Source: HGM04593 sp045612305 (GTDB lineage Bacteria; Bacteroidota; Bacteroidia; Bacteroidales; Bacteroidaceae). Taken from it: 64,000 nucleotides of DNA. The notes beneath the pieces are model-generated. The model had not been told where the DNA came from, ran no database searches, and saw only the letters and a program-made list of their open reading frames with translations. Below, one piece after another: positions 23,987-32,771 of the stretch. The position numbers were made by a program, and so were the translations under genes. Each line of letters starts with the position of its first letter. The stretch's first letter is position 1. The stretch spans positions 9,864 through 73,863 of the forward strand of contig JAZKYU010000056.1 in assembly GCA_045612305.1 (NCBI GenBank). Reading direction: 5' to 3'.

Positions 23987-24817
23987 ATGAGCAATTACCA
24001 TTGTTTGGTCGCAGGCTTGCCCGACGTTGTGTTCGATGGCGGTAAAGTAACCTTCTCGATAGATGACTTCAAGAGGGATATTTACCCCGCGCTCTCGTCG
24101 GCCGATGCAAAGTGTGTCGACCTCTTCTTCCTTGCGTGGGACAACGAAAATATCCTTAAACTCCTGTTTAAGGGTGCCGACGCTCCCCTTGAGCGCACCG
24201 GTTGCTACACCCGTGAGGAGCTCTTGGATATTATAGACGCAGCCAAGATGGGCGATGTGCGCAAGCCCGGGGTGCCTGCCTACCTCTACGACTTTTTGGA
24301 GTATTACTTCGAGAACGAACAGGTGGTGAGCGTTATGTGGCCCGATGTTTTGAGTGCGCACTACTACGGCTATGCTATCTCGTCTCCCAATAAATTTGTT
24401 TCGGGGTGGTTTGAGTTTAATATGAACGTGAACAACCTGTTGGTAGCTATGCTCGCCCGCAAATATAAGATGGGCGTGGCCGACGTTGTTGTGGGCTCGG
24501 GCGAAGTTGCCGAGGCTTTGCGCACATCGGCAGCGCGCGATTTTGGGCTCGCAAGCACCATCGATTATCTCGAAACCGTGCAGCGTCTGAGTGAGAACGA
24601 CCGTTTGCAGGAGCGCGAGCACCTGCTCGATGAGATGCGTTGGGCGTGGCTCGACGACAACTCGGTGTTCAACTACTTTGGTGTGGAGCGTCTTTTTGTA
24701 TTCTTGCAGAAACTCGATATTCTTGCACGTTGGGCAACACTCGACAGCGAGAAGGGTATGCAACGCTACACCGAGCTCATTGAGGATTTGAAAGGTGGTC
24801 TTGAGCAGACCGTATAA
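23987..24817 (+). CDS. DUF2764 protein, V-ATPase-associated
   Basis: 276 residues, largely helical and acidic, no membrane segment. It begins MSNYHCLVAGLPDVVFDGGK, typical of DUF2764 proteins encoded between subunits E and A in Bacteroidota, spirochaete and chlamydial V-ATPase operons. In the Enterococcus hirae operon this slot is taken by subunit C, the central-stalk cap that seats rotor on ring. By position and helical character it may be a divergent C subunit, but I see no sequence proof. Gap to E is 3 bases and to A 28 bases. Confidence 0.85.
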   Translation: MSNYHCLVAGLPDVVFDGGKVTFSIDDFKRDIYPALSSADAKCVDLFFLAWDNENILKLLFKGADAPLERTGCYTREELLDIIDAAKMGDVRKPGVPAYLYDFLEYYFENEQVVSVMWPDVLSAHYYGYAISSPNKFVSGWFEFNMNVNNLLVAMLARKYKMGVADVVVGSGEVAEALRTSAARDFGLASTIDYLETVQRLSENDRLQEREHLLDEMRWAWLDDNSVFNYFGVERLFVFLQKLDILARWATLDSEKGMQRYTELIEDLKGGLEQTV

Positions 24818-24845
24818 AGAAAGAAAATAAATAGAAATAAAAGAT

Positions 24846-26600
24846 ATGGCAACAAAAGGAAAAGTAACCGGCGTTATATCGAACATGGTGCTCTTGGCGG
24901 TCGACGGCCCCGTGGCACAGAATGAGATATGCTTTATAAAGACCGGTGGCGACCGCTTGATGGCCGAGGTTATCAAGATTAACGGTGCAAAAGTTTACGT
25001 TCAGGTGTTCGAAAGCACACGACGTTTGAAAATTGGTGAGGAGGCAGAGTTTACCGGGCATATGCTCGAGGTATCTCTTGCTCCCGGTATGCTGTCGAAA
25101 AACTACGACGGTTTGCAGAACGACCTTGACAAAATGGAGGGTGTGTTCTTGAAACGTGGCGACTACACCAACCCCCTTGACGAGGATAAATTGTGGCAAT
25201 TTGAGCCGCTTGTAAAAGCCGGCGACACAGTAGATGCTGCAGCTTGGTTGGGTAGCGTAGAGGAGAATCATCAACCTTTGAAGATTATGGCTCCCTTCTC
25301 GCTCGAAGGCACTTGGACCGTTAAGAGCATAGCTGCTGCAGGTGAATACAAAATTACCGACACCATAGCTGTTATAACAAACGAGAACGGCGAGGAGATG
25401 TCGCTCAATATGATTCAAAAGTGGCCCGTGCGTGTGGCTATGAGTAACTACAAGGAGAAACCCCGTCCCTTCAAATTGCTTGAGACAGGTGTGCGCACCA
25501 TAGATACCTTAAACCCCATAGTTGAGGGTGGTACAGGTTTCATCCCCGGCCCCTTCGGTACTGGTAAAACCGTGCTTCAGCACGCGATATCAAAGCAAGC
25601 CGAGGCCGACATCGTTATTATCGCAGCCTGCGGTGAGCGTGCCAACGAGGTTGTGGAAATTTTCACAGAGTTCCCCGAACTTATCGACCCCCACACCGGT
25701 CGCAAGCTTATGGAGCGTACAATTATTATAGCCAACACCTCTAACATGCCCGTTGCGGCTCGTGAGGCGTCGGTATACACCGCGATGACAATTGCCGAGT
25801 ACTACCGTGCGATGGGCTTGCGCGTGCTTCTTATGGCCGACTCAACATCGCGTTGGGCACAGGCGTTGCGCGAGATGTCAAACCGTATGGAGGAGCTCCC
25901 TGGCCCCGACGCCTTCCCTATGGATATATCGGCTATCATCGCCAACTTCTACAGCCGTGCAGGTTATGTAGTGCTCAACAACGACAAGATAGGCTCTATT
26001 ACCTTCATCGGTACAGTGTCGCCCGCCGGCGGTAACCTTAAAGAGCCTGTAACTGAGAATACAAAGAAGGTTGCACGTTGTTTCTATGCTCTTGAGCAGG
26101 AACGTGCCGACAAGAAACGTTACCCCGCTGTAAACCCCATCGACTCTTATTCTAAATATTTGGAGTATCCCGAGTTTGGCGAGTACATCACAAGCCGCAT
26201 CGGTGGCAGCTGGCTCGAGATGGTGAACGAGGCAAAAACACGCCTTCTGCGTGGTAAAGAGATTGCCGAGCAGATAAACATCTTGGGTGACGACGGTGTT
26301 CCCGTGGACTACCACGTTACCTTCTGGAAGTCGGAACTTATAGACTTTGTGGTGTTGCAGCAAGACGCATTTGACGAGATTGATGCAGTTACACCTCTTG
26401 AGCGTCAGCAAGCGATGTTGGAGCTTGTTTCGAATATCTGTCGTTCGGAGTATAAATTCGAAAATTTCCAAGAGGTTACCGATTTCTTCAAGAAGGTTAT
26501 CAACATCTGCAAGCAGATGAACTACTCGGAGTACAAGTCGGAAAAATACAGCAGTTATCTCGCATCGCTCGAAGAGCTGCTCGAAACCCGTAAGGCTTAA
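24846..26600 (+). CDS. ntpA: V-type ATP synthase subunit A (catalytic)
   Basis: 584 residues. Walker A GPFGTGKT at residues 235-242 and the catalytic loop sequence CGERANEVVE identify the nucleotide-hydrolysing subunit; the non-homologous insert that marks A over F-type beta is present before the P-loop (FSLEGTWTVKSIAAAGEYK). MADSTSRWAQALREMSNRMEELPGPDAFP is the signature of the family. Alternates with subunit B in the A3B3 head. Confidence 0.97.
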   Translation: MATKGKVTGVISNMVLLAVDGPVAQNEICFIKTGGDRLMAEVIKINGAKVYVQVFESTRRLKIGEEAEFTGHMLEVSLAPGMLSKNYDGLQNDLDKMEGVFLKRGDYTNPLDEDKLWQFEPLVKAGDTVDAAAWLGSVEENHQPLKIMAPFSLEGTWTVKSIAAAGEYKITDTIAVITNENGEEMSLNMIQKWPVRVAMSNYKEKPRPFKLLETGVRTIDTLNPIVEGGTGFIPGPFGTGKTVLQHAISKQAEADIVIIAACGERANEVVEIFTEFPELIDPHTGRKLMERTIIIANTSNMPVAAREASVYTAMTIAEYYRAMGLRVLLMADSTSRWAQALREMSNRMEELPGPDAFPMDISAIIANFYSRAGYVVLNNDKIGSITFIGTVSPAGGNLKEPVTENTKKVARCFYALEQERADKKRYPAVNPIDSYSKYLEYPEFGEYITSRIGGSWLEMVNEAKTRLLRGKEIAEQINILGDDGVPVDYHVTFWKSELIDFVVLQQDAFDEIDAVTPLERQQAMLELVSNICRSEYKFENFQEVTDFFKKVINICKQMNYSEYKSEKYSSYLASLEELLETRKA

Positions 26601-26619
26601 CGAATAAAAATGTAAGATT

Positions 26620-27939
26620 ATGGCAACAGAAGCATTCCAAAAAATATATACAAAAATTAGCGCTATTACCAAAGCAACTTGTTCGTTGAAAGCTACAGGT
26701 GTAGGTTACGACGAGCTTGCAACGGTAAACGGCAAGTTGGCCCAGGTTGTTAAGATTATGGGCGACGAAGTTACTTTGCAGGTGTTCGAGGGTACCGGTG
26801 GTATCCCCACAAACGCCGAGGTGGTTTTTATGGGCAAGGCTCCTTCGCTCAAGGTAAGTGAGCAGCTTACCGGCCGCTTCTTCAACGCATACGGCGACCC
26901 CATCGATGGCGGCCCCGTTGTTGAGGGTAAAGAGGTGGAAATTGGTGGTCCTTCGGTTAACCCCGTGCGTCGTAAACAGCCCTCGGAGCTCATTGCGACA
27001 GGTATTGCAGGCATCGACCTTAACAACACCCTCGTGACAGGCCAGAAGATACCCTTCTTCGCCGACCCCGACCAGCCCTACAACCAGGTGATGGCCAACG
27101 TGGCGATGCGCGCCGAGACCGACAAGATTATTCTTGGTGGTATGGGTATGACCAACGACGACTACCTCTACTTTAAAAACCTCTTCTCTAACGCAGGTGC
27201 TCTCGACCGCATCATCTGCTTTATGAACACCACAGAGGACCCCGCCGTAGAGCGTCTGCTCATCCCCGATATGGCACTTACAGCAGCCGAGTACTTTGCT
27301 GTGGAGAAAAACCAAAAGGTGCTTGTGCTCTTGACCGATATGACTATGTATGCCGACGCGCTCTCTATCGTGTCGAACCGTATGGACCAGATTCCCTCGA
27401 AAGACTCAATGCCCGGCTCGCTCTATAGCGACCTTGCAAAGATTTACGAGAAAGCGGTGCAGTTCCCCGCAGGTGGCTCTATTACAATTATTGCCGTTAC
27501 AACCCTCTCGGGTGGCGATATTACCCACGCTGTGCCCGACAACACCGGTTACATCACCGAGGGTCAGCTCTTCTTGCGTCGCGACAGCGACATCGGTAAG
27601 GTGGTTGTCGACCCCTTCCGTTCACTCTCGCGTCTTAAACAGCTTGTAGCCGGAAAGAAAACCCGCAAAGACCACCCTCAGGTTATGAACGCCGCCGTAC
27701 GTCTTTATGCCGATGCTGCGAACGCAAAAACAAAGCTCGAGAACGGTTTCGACCTCACCGACTACGACAAGCGTGCCCTCTCATTTGCAAAAGACTATTC
27801 TGATAAGTTGCTTGCGATAGACGTAAACCTCAACACTACAGAGATGCTCGATGTTACTTGGGGCCTCTTCTCCGAGTACTTTAAGCCCGAGGAGGTTAAC
27901 ATACGTCAAGAGTTGGTAGATACCTATTGGAAGAAATAA
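26620..27939 (+). CDS. ntpB: V-type ATP synthase subunit B (regulatory)
   Basis: 439 residues. Homologous to A but without a P-loop: the corresponding region reads TGQKIPFFADPDQPYNQ. Family stretches are GGMGMTNDDYLYFKN, TDMTMYADALSIVSNRMDQIPSKDSMPGSLYSDLA and VDPFRSLSRLKQLVAGKKTRKDH. Forms the non-catalytic nucleotide sites of the head. Begins 19 bases after A. Confidence 0.97.
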   Translation: MATEAFQKIYTKISAITKATCSLKATGVGYDELATVNGKLAQVVKIMGDEVTLQVFEGTGGIPTNAEVVFMGKAPSLKVSEQLTGRFFNAYGDPIDGGPVVEGKEVEIGGPSVNPVRRKQPSELIATGIAGIDLNNTLVTGQKIPFFADPDQPYNQVMANVAMRAETDKIILGGMGMTNDDYLYFKNLFSNAGALDRIICFMNTTEDPAVERLLIPDMALTAAEYFAVEKNQKVLVLLTDMTMYADALSIVSNRMDQIPSKDSMPGSLYSDLAKIYEKAVQFPAGGSITIIAVTTLSGGDITHAVPDNTGYITEGQLFLRRDSDIGKVVVDPFRSLSRLKQLVAGKKTRKDHPQVMNAAVRLYADAANAKTKLENGFDLTDYDKRALSFAKDYSDKLLAIDVNLNTTEMLDVTWGLFSEYFKPEEVNIRQELVDTYWKK

Positions 27940-27956
27940 ATGATTGATAGAGCAAA

Positions 27957-28559
27957 ATGATTGCATTTCAATATAACAAAACATCGCTTCAGAATCTCGA
28001 AAAACAGCTGAAGATGCGTGTGCGCACACTCCCTATTATTAAGAATAAGGAGAGCGCGCTCCGTGTCGAGGTAAAAAGGTGCAAGGAGGAGATGGCAAAG
28101 CACGACGAAGAGTATGCACTGCAGCTCGAGCGCTATCGTGCCCTCTTTGCTCTGTGGAACGAGTTTGATGCATCGCTTGTCAAGACCGGCACGCTCTCTA
28201 TAGTGCAGCAGAAGGTGGCAGGCGTTAAGGTACCGGTGTTGCAACACGCCGATTTTGTGGTTGCACCCTTCAGCCTCTTCAACTCTCCCAAGTGGTTTGC
28301 CGACGGTATAGAGCTACTGAAGATGATGGCAATGACGGCTATACGCCGTGAGTTGCTCAATCGCAAACTTGCTCTCCTGGAGACTGCACGCAAGAAAACC
28401 ACCCAAAAGGTAAATCTTTTCGAGAAGGTGCAGATACCGGGCTATCAGGATGCGATAAGAAAGATTAAACGATTTATGGAAGATGAAGAGAACCTCTCAA
28501 AGTCGTCGCAAAAGATTTTGAAGTCTCTTCTAGAGCAAAGAGAGGAGGCCGAGGTATGA
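27957..28559 (+). CDS. ntpD: V-type ATP synthase subunit D (central shaft)
   Basis: 200 residues, mostly two long helices that form the rotor coiled coil: N-terminal YNKTSLQNLEKQLKMRVRTLPIIKNKESAL and C-terminal RKIKRFMEDEENLSKSSQKILKSLLEQREEAE. Its last four bases overlap the start of subunit I (ATGA), indicating coupled translation. Normally pairs with a small subunit F, which is absent from this operon. Confidence 0.92.
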   Translation: MIAFQYNKTSLQNLEKQLKMRVRTLPIIKNKESALRVEVKRCKEEMAKHDEEYALQLERYRALFALWNEFDASLVKTGTLSIVQQKVAGVKVPVLQHADFVVAPFSLFNSPKWFADGIELLKMMAMTAIRRELLNRKLALLETARKKTTQKVNLFEKVQIPGYQDAIRKIKRFMEDEENLSKSSQKILKSLLEQREEAEV

Positions 28560-30403
28560 TAAGTAAAATGAATAAGGTTACTCTCCTTATATATCATAAG
28601 GAGTATGAGGCTTTCCTTGAGCGTCTGCGTTCGGTGGGTGTGTTGCACATCGAAGAGCGCAAGAGTGGTGCGGTGGAAAATCCCGAAGTTCAGGAGCTTC
28701 TGGCTCTGTCGGGCAGATACACGCGCGCTATAAAGCGTCTCGAAGGGTTGGCGGTGAAAGATACCTTGCCCGCTATGCAGGGTGTCGATGCCGATATCCT
28801 TGTGGAGAACGTTGAAAATATTCTTTCCGAGATAGAACAACTGAAAACAGCTCTTCAGGTGGTGGATAAAGATGTTGCTACAATAACCCCGTGGGGCGAT
28901 TTTGACTTCTCGCTTCTCGACAAGTTGTCGGCCGCTGGTTACAAGGTGAACTTCTTTATAACCACACCAAGAGATTTTAAAGAAGAGTGGTGCGAACTGT
29001 ACAATGCCATCGTGGTGAGTACCTTCTCGTCGAAACTCTATTTTGTGACAGTTACCCGTGCCGATGCTACTTTGGACATTGATGCCGAGGTTGCCAAAAT
29101 GCCCACAGCTTCTCTATCGGCGTTGCGTGCCGAGGCGTGCAGCATAGGCGAGGAGATAGAAGCCAAAGAGGCACAGCTGAAAGAGTTTGCAAAGAAAAAC
29201 TTAGCTACAATTATAGCAGGGCAAGCTCTTTTGACCAAGAAAATGGAGTTTTCCGACGTTGTTTTTAGTGGAGAGAAGGTTACAGGTGATAAACTTTTGC
29301 TTTTGCAAGGTTGGGTGCCCGAGGACGACAAAGCGGCTCTTGTGAATATGCTCGAGAAAGACTCTGTGTTCTATGAGATAAGCAAGCCCAAACGCGGCGA
29401 TAATGTTCCTGTTAAGTTCAAGAACAACGCCTTTACGCGTATGTACGAGGTTTTGACAAAGATGTATGGTATGCCCAGCGGTACGGATTTTGACCCCACA
29501 CCCATCGTGGCACCCTTCTTCTCGCTCTTCTTTGCGTTCTGTATGGGCGATGCAGGCTATGGCCTTATACTTGTGTTGCTTGGTTTCTTGTTCAAAAAGA
29601 AACTTGGCAAGGATATGGCCGGTATGATGAATCTTGTGATTACGCTTGGTATCTTCACTACCGTTATAGGTGCTGTGCTAGGAACATTCTTTGGTATGAG
29701 CCTTCTCGATTCTAATATACCGCAGGAGATTAAGAACTTTATAATTTCCGGCAATATGGAGCTCTTTGGCTCTACATACGACAAACAGATGATTCTTGCG
29801 CTTGCTATAGGTGTGGTGCACATCTCTATAGCTATGACAGTGAAGGCTATAAACAGCACGGTTTTCTTCGGCATTAAAGAGTCGTTGAGCTTGTGGGGCT
29901 GGTGGCTTGTTGTTGTGGGAGGTACTGTTTTGGGAACACTCTCGTTCTTGAGCGTTATCCCTGCTGAGGTTTCTAAATGGGCTCTTATAGCTGTCGGAGG
30001 CCTTGGCGCTGTGGGTATATACTTGCTCAACAGCTTCAAACGCAACGTCTTTTTGAATATTGGTGCCGGCTTGTGGGATACCTATAATATGGCATCGGGC
30101 TTGCTTGGCGATATTCTCTCTTACATCCGTCTGTTTGCCTTGGGCTTGGCAGGAGGTATGCTTGGACAGACCTTCAACAGCCTTGCGCTTATGCTTGTAG
30201 AGGGTCAGGAGGGCGTTGGTGCCGTGTTTGGCTGGGTGGGCTTTGGGCTCATCATAATTCTGGGACACACACTCAACATCGCTATGTCGTGCTTGAGTGC
30301 TTTTGTGCACCCTCTGCGTCTTACCTTTGTGGAGTATTTTAAAAATGCAGGCTACGATGGTAAGGGCGTGGAATACAAACCGTTTAATAACAAAAAAATA
30401 TAA
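28556..30403 (+). CDS. ntpI: V-type ATP synthase subunit I (stator membrane subunit a)
   Basis: 615 residues. About 310 cytosolic N-terminal residues with coiled segments are followed by seven or eight membrane helices starting near VAPFFSLFFAFCMGDAGYGLILVLLGF. The late helix with DILSYIRLFALGLAGGML carries the essential arginine of the a/I subunit half-channel, and the end reads GHTLNIAMSCLSAFVHPLRLTFVEYFKNAGYDGKG. Passes ions between the membrane faces and the K ring. Confidence 0.95.
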   Translation: MISKMNKVTLLIYHKEYEAFLERLRSVGVLHIEERKSGAVENPEVQELLALSGRYTRAIKRLEGLAVKDTLPAMQGVDADILVENVENILSEIEQLKTALQVVDKDVATITPWGDFDFSLLDKLSAAGYKVNFFITTPRDFKEEWCELYNAIVVSTFSSKLYFVTVTRADATLDIDAEVAKMPTASLSALRAEACSIGEEIEAKEAQLKEFAKKNLATIIAGQALLTKKMEFSDVVFSGEKVTGDKLLLLQGWVPEDDKAALVNMLEKDSVFYEISKPKRGDNVPVKFKNNAFTRMYEVLTKMYGMPSGTDFDPTPIVAPFFSLFFAFCMGDAGYGLILVLLGFLFKKKLGKDMAGMMNLVITLGIFTTVIGAVLGTFFGMSLLDSNIPQEIKNFIISGNMELFGSTYDKQMILALAIGVVHISIAMTVKAINSTVFFGIKESLSLWGWWLVVVGGTVLGTLSFLSVIPAEVSKWALIAVGGLGAVGIYLLNSFKRNVFLNIGAGLWDTYNMASGLLGDILSYIRLFALGLAGGMLGQTFNSLALMLVEGQEGVGAVFGWVGFGLIIILGHTLNIAMSCLSAFVHPLRLTFVEYFKNAGYDGKGVEYKPFNNKKI

Positions 30404-30423
30404 ATATTTAAAAATTTAAAACT

Positions 30424-30843
30424 ATGAACGAATTATTAGGTTATTTGGGTATGGGTCTCATGTTGGGACTCGCAGGTATTGGTAGTTGCTATGGTACATC
30501 TATCGCAGGTAATGCTGCCGAGGGTGCTTTGAAGAAAGATCCTTCAAAATCGGCCGGTTATATGATTTTGTCGGCTCTCCCCGCTACACAGGGTCTTTAT
30601 GGCTTCTTGGCTTTCTTGCTTCACTTTGGCAAAGTGAATGCTGAGACAGGTTATTTGTGGTTTGGTGTAGGTCTCGGTGTTGGTTTGGTATGCTTGTTCT
30701 CTGCTATCCGTCAGGGACAGATTTGTGCCAACGGTATCGTAGGTATATCACAGGGCCACGATGTGCAGACAAATACTATGATCTACGCAGCGTTCCCCGA
30801 GTTCTATGCCATCCTTGCACTTGTTGCTACTTTCTTGGTGTAA
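30424..30843 (+). CDS. ntpK: V-type ATP synthase subunit K (rotor ring), predicted Na+-binding
   Basis: 139 residues, a duplicated two-helix hairpin (four membrane segments). Only the second hairpin has the ion-carrying glutamate, Glu126 in FPEFYAIL. The first has ALPATQGLYGF in its place, giving Leu52, Thr55, Gln56 and Tyr59, and helix 3 supplies Gln97 (RQGQ). The Na+ site of E. hirae NtpK uses Leu61, Thr64, Gln65, Gln110 and Glu139 with Tyr68; residue types and all spacings agree here, including the 29 residues from Gln to Glu. Last gene of the operon, before a strong terminator. Confidence 0.95.
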   Translation: MNELLGYLGMGLMLGLAGIGSCYGTSIAGNAAEGALKKDPSKSAGYMILSALPATQGLYGFLAFLLHFGKVNAETGYLWFGVGLGVGLVCLFSAIRQGQICANGIVGISQGHDVQTNTMIYAAFPEFYAILALVATFLV

Positions 30844-30862
30844 AAAACCCAAAAAGTTGTTT

Positions 30863-30899
30863 AAAAAAGGTTGCTTTGCTTGCCAAAGCAACCTTTTTT
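30863..30899 (+). terminator. Terminator of the V-ATPase operon
   Basis: 16-bp perfect stem AAAAAAGGTTGCTTTG / CAAAGCAACCTTTTTT with a 5-base loop. Confidence 0.93.
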
Positions 30900-30964
30900 G
30901 TCATTTTATTCTTTTATAGCCATTTATAAGTGTCTAATTATTTTACATATTCAAAAAATAATAT

Positions 30965-30972
30965 TACTTTTG
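30965..30972 (+). promoter_or_regulatory. Promoter -7 box of the glycogen synthase gene
   Basis: TACTTTTG. Predicted transcription start near 30979, at the first base of the hairpin described next. Confidence 0.65.
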
Positions 30973-30978
30973 TCAGGC

Positions 30979-31010
30979 AAATAGAGGGAAAGGTATCTTT
31001 CTCCCTATTT
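30979..31010 (+). promoter_or_regulatory. Hairpin at the 5' end of the glycogen synthase leader
   Basis: AAATAGAGGGAAAG pairs with CTTTCTCCCTATTT around a GTAT loop: 14 positions with one mismatch and one wobble, followed by a T-rich stretch. Its position at the predicted transcript end suggests a stability or attenuation element. Confidence 0.4.
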
Positions 31011-31084
31011 TGTTATTATTATAATAAGGTATGTCGTCACGATGTATCTTGTTGTTTTGTTTTTTAAAACTATATTATTTGTTG

Positions 31085-32749
31085 ATGAAAAAAGAAAAAG
31101 AACTTCCCGAATATTTGTTTGAAATAAGCTGGGAGGTATGTAATAAAGTCGGTGGTATATACACCGTCGTGTCTACAAAGGCACGCACCCTCTCAATGGT
31201 CGAGGGCTTGAACGCGGTTTATATCGGCCCCGATTTGTGGAAAGGAAAAGAAAATCCTCTCTTTACCGAGGATAAACGTTTGTGGTGCGCGTGGCGCAAG
31301 TCTTTGAGCGATGAAAAGCTAACCGTGAGATGCGGACATTGGGAAATTCCCGGCCGCCCCAAAGTTATATTGGTCGACTACACAGGCTATATGGAGGACA
31401 AAGACTCTATTTACAGCGATATGTGGAACGATTACGGCGTTGATTCTCTCCACGGTTATGGCGACTACGACGATTCTATGATATTCGGATACGCAGTAGG
31501 TCGTGTAATAGAGAGCTTCTATAAAAAAGTTGTAAAGAAGGGCAATGTAGTTGTTCAGGCACACGAGTGGCAGAGTGGTGGAGCTGCTCTTTATGTAAAG
31601 AAACACCTCCCCCAGGCTGGTACCATATTCACAACCCACGCAACAAGCATCGGTCGCTCTATCGCTTCTAACGGAAAGCCTTTGTACGACTATTTCGAGA
31701 GTTACAACGGTGACCAGATGGCCGAAGAACTTAACGTGCAGTCTAAACACTCTGTTGAGCGCGTTAGTGCAGCCAACGTAGACTGTTTTACAACAGTGAG
31801 CGAGATTACAGCCCGCGAGTGTGCTCAGCTTATAGAGCGTCCTTGCGATGTCATTCTCGAGAACGGTTTCGAGAAGGACTTTGTGCCTACAGGTAAAGAC
31901 TTTGCAACCAAGCGTGCAGCAGCTCGCGCAGCTCGTCTTCGCGTGGCAGCCGCGCTTACCGGCGATACTATCTCCGAGGATGCTCTCATAATAGGCATCG
32001 GAGGTCGTATGGAGATGCGCAATAAGGGTATAGATATGTTCATCGAGGCTATGTCGCGCTTGAACAATAGCGAGGAACTTACTCGCGACGTAGTAGCCTT
32101 TATAGACGTTCCCGCTTGGTCGGGCGACGCACGCGAGGATTTGTGCGCTCGTCTTGCTTCGGGCGAGAATGAGTGGCACTCACCCCTTCCCAACCCCTAT
32201 TTGACACACAACCTCAACAACTTCTACGAGGATGCTATTGCTTGCAGCATACGCAACTACTTCCTCGATAACCGCAGCGGCAAAAACCGCGTGAAGGTGA
32301 TATATGTTCCCTGTTATCTCAAAGGCAACGACGGCATTTTCAATATGGACTATTACGATGTGCTCATCGGTAACGACCTCAACGTATATCCTTCGTACTA
32401 CGAGCCTTGGGGTTACACACCGCTCGAGAGCGCAGCGTTCAATATTCCCACTGTAACCACTGACCTTACAGGTTTTGGTTTGTGGGTTAACTCTTTGCTT
32501 GGTCGCACAGGTAAACTTGCCGATGGTGTAGAGGTTATCTCTAGAAACGACAGCAATTATTTCGATGCAGCCGAGGAAATTACAAAAACAATTTGTATCT
32601 TCGCAAAACTTTCCGAGAAAGAGGTTGCCGACTGCCGTAAAAAAGCTGCAAAAGTGGCCGAGAAAGCTCTCTGGAAGCATTTTATTAAAAACTATATGGT
32701 TGCTTACGACTTTGCTCTGCGTGCAGCAGCCGAAAGAACTCAAAAGTAA
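31085..32749 (+). CDS. Glycogen synthase, eukaryote-type (GT3)
   Basis: 554 residues from ATG 31085 (MKKEKELPEYLFEIS); the open frame extends upstream to 31031, but that part adds an atypical hydrophobic tail. It matches animal and yeast glycogen synthases rather than bacterial GlgA: FEISWEVCNKVGGIYTVVSTKA at the N-terminus, QAHEWQSGG and FTTHATSIGRS in the first Rossmann half, and YYEPWGYTPLESAAFNIPTVTTDLTGFG, with the catalytic glutamates, in the second. GT3 enzymes use UDP-glucose. It is shorter than yeast Gsy, and I do not see the C-terminal arginine cluster that senses glucose-6-phosphate. Phosphorylase follows 22 bases on. Confidence 0.93.
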   Translation: MKKEKELPEYLFEISWEVCNKVGGIYTVVSTKARTLSMVEGLNAVYIGPDLWKGKENPLFTEDKRLWCAWRKSLSDEKLTVRCGHWEIPGRPKVILVDYTGYMEDKDSIYSDMWNDYGVDSLHGYGDYDDSMIFGYAVGRVIESFYKKVVKKGNVVVQAHEWQSGGAALYVKKHLPQAGTIFTTHATSIGRSIASNGKPLYDYFESYNGDQMAEELNVQSKHSVERVSAANVDCFTTVSEITARECAQLIERPCDVILENGFEKDFVPTGKDFATKRAAARAARLRVAAALTGDTISEDALIIGIGGRMEMRNKGIDMFIEAMSRLNNSEELTRDVVAFIDVPAWSGDAREDLCARLASGENEWHSPLPNPYLTHNLNNFYEDAIACSIRNYFLDNRSGKNRVKVIYVPCYLKGNDGIFNMDYYDVLIGNDLNVYPSYYEPWGYTPLESAAFNIPTVTTDLTGFGLWVNSLLGRTGKLADGVEVISRNDSNYFDAAEEITKTICIFAKLSEKEVADCRKKAAKVAEKALWKHFIKNYMVAYDFALRAAAERTQK

Positions 32750-32771
32750 ATAAACATTTAATTGATAAAAT

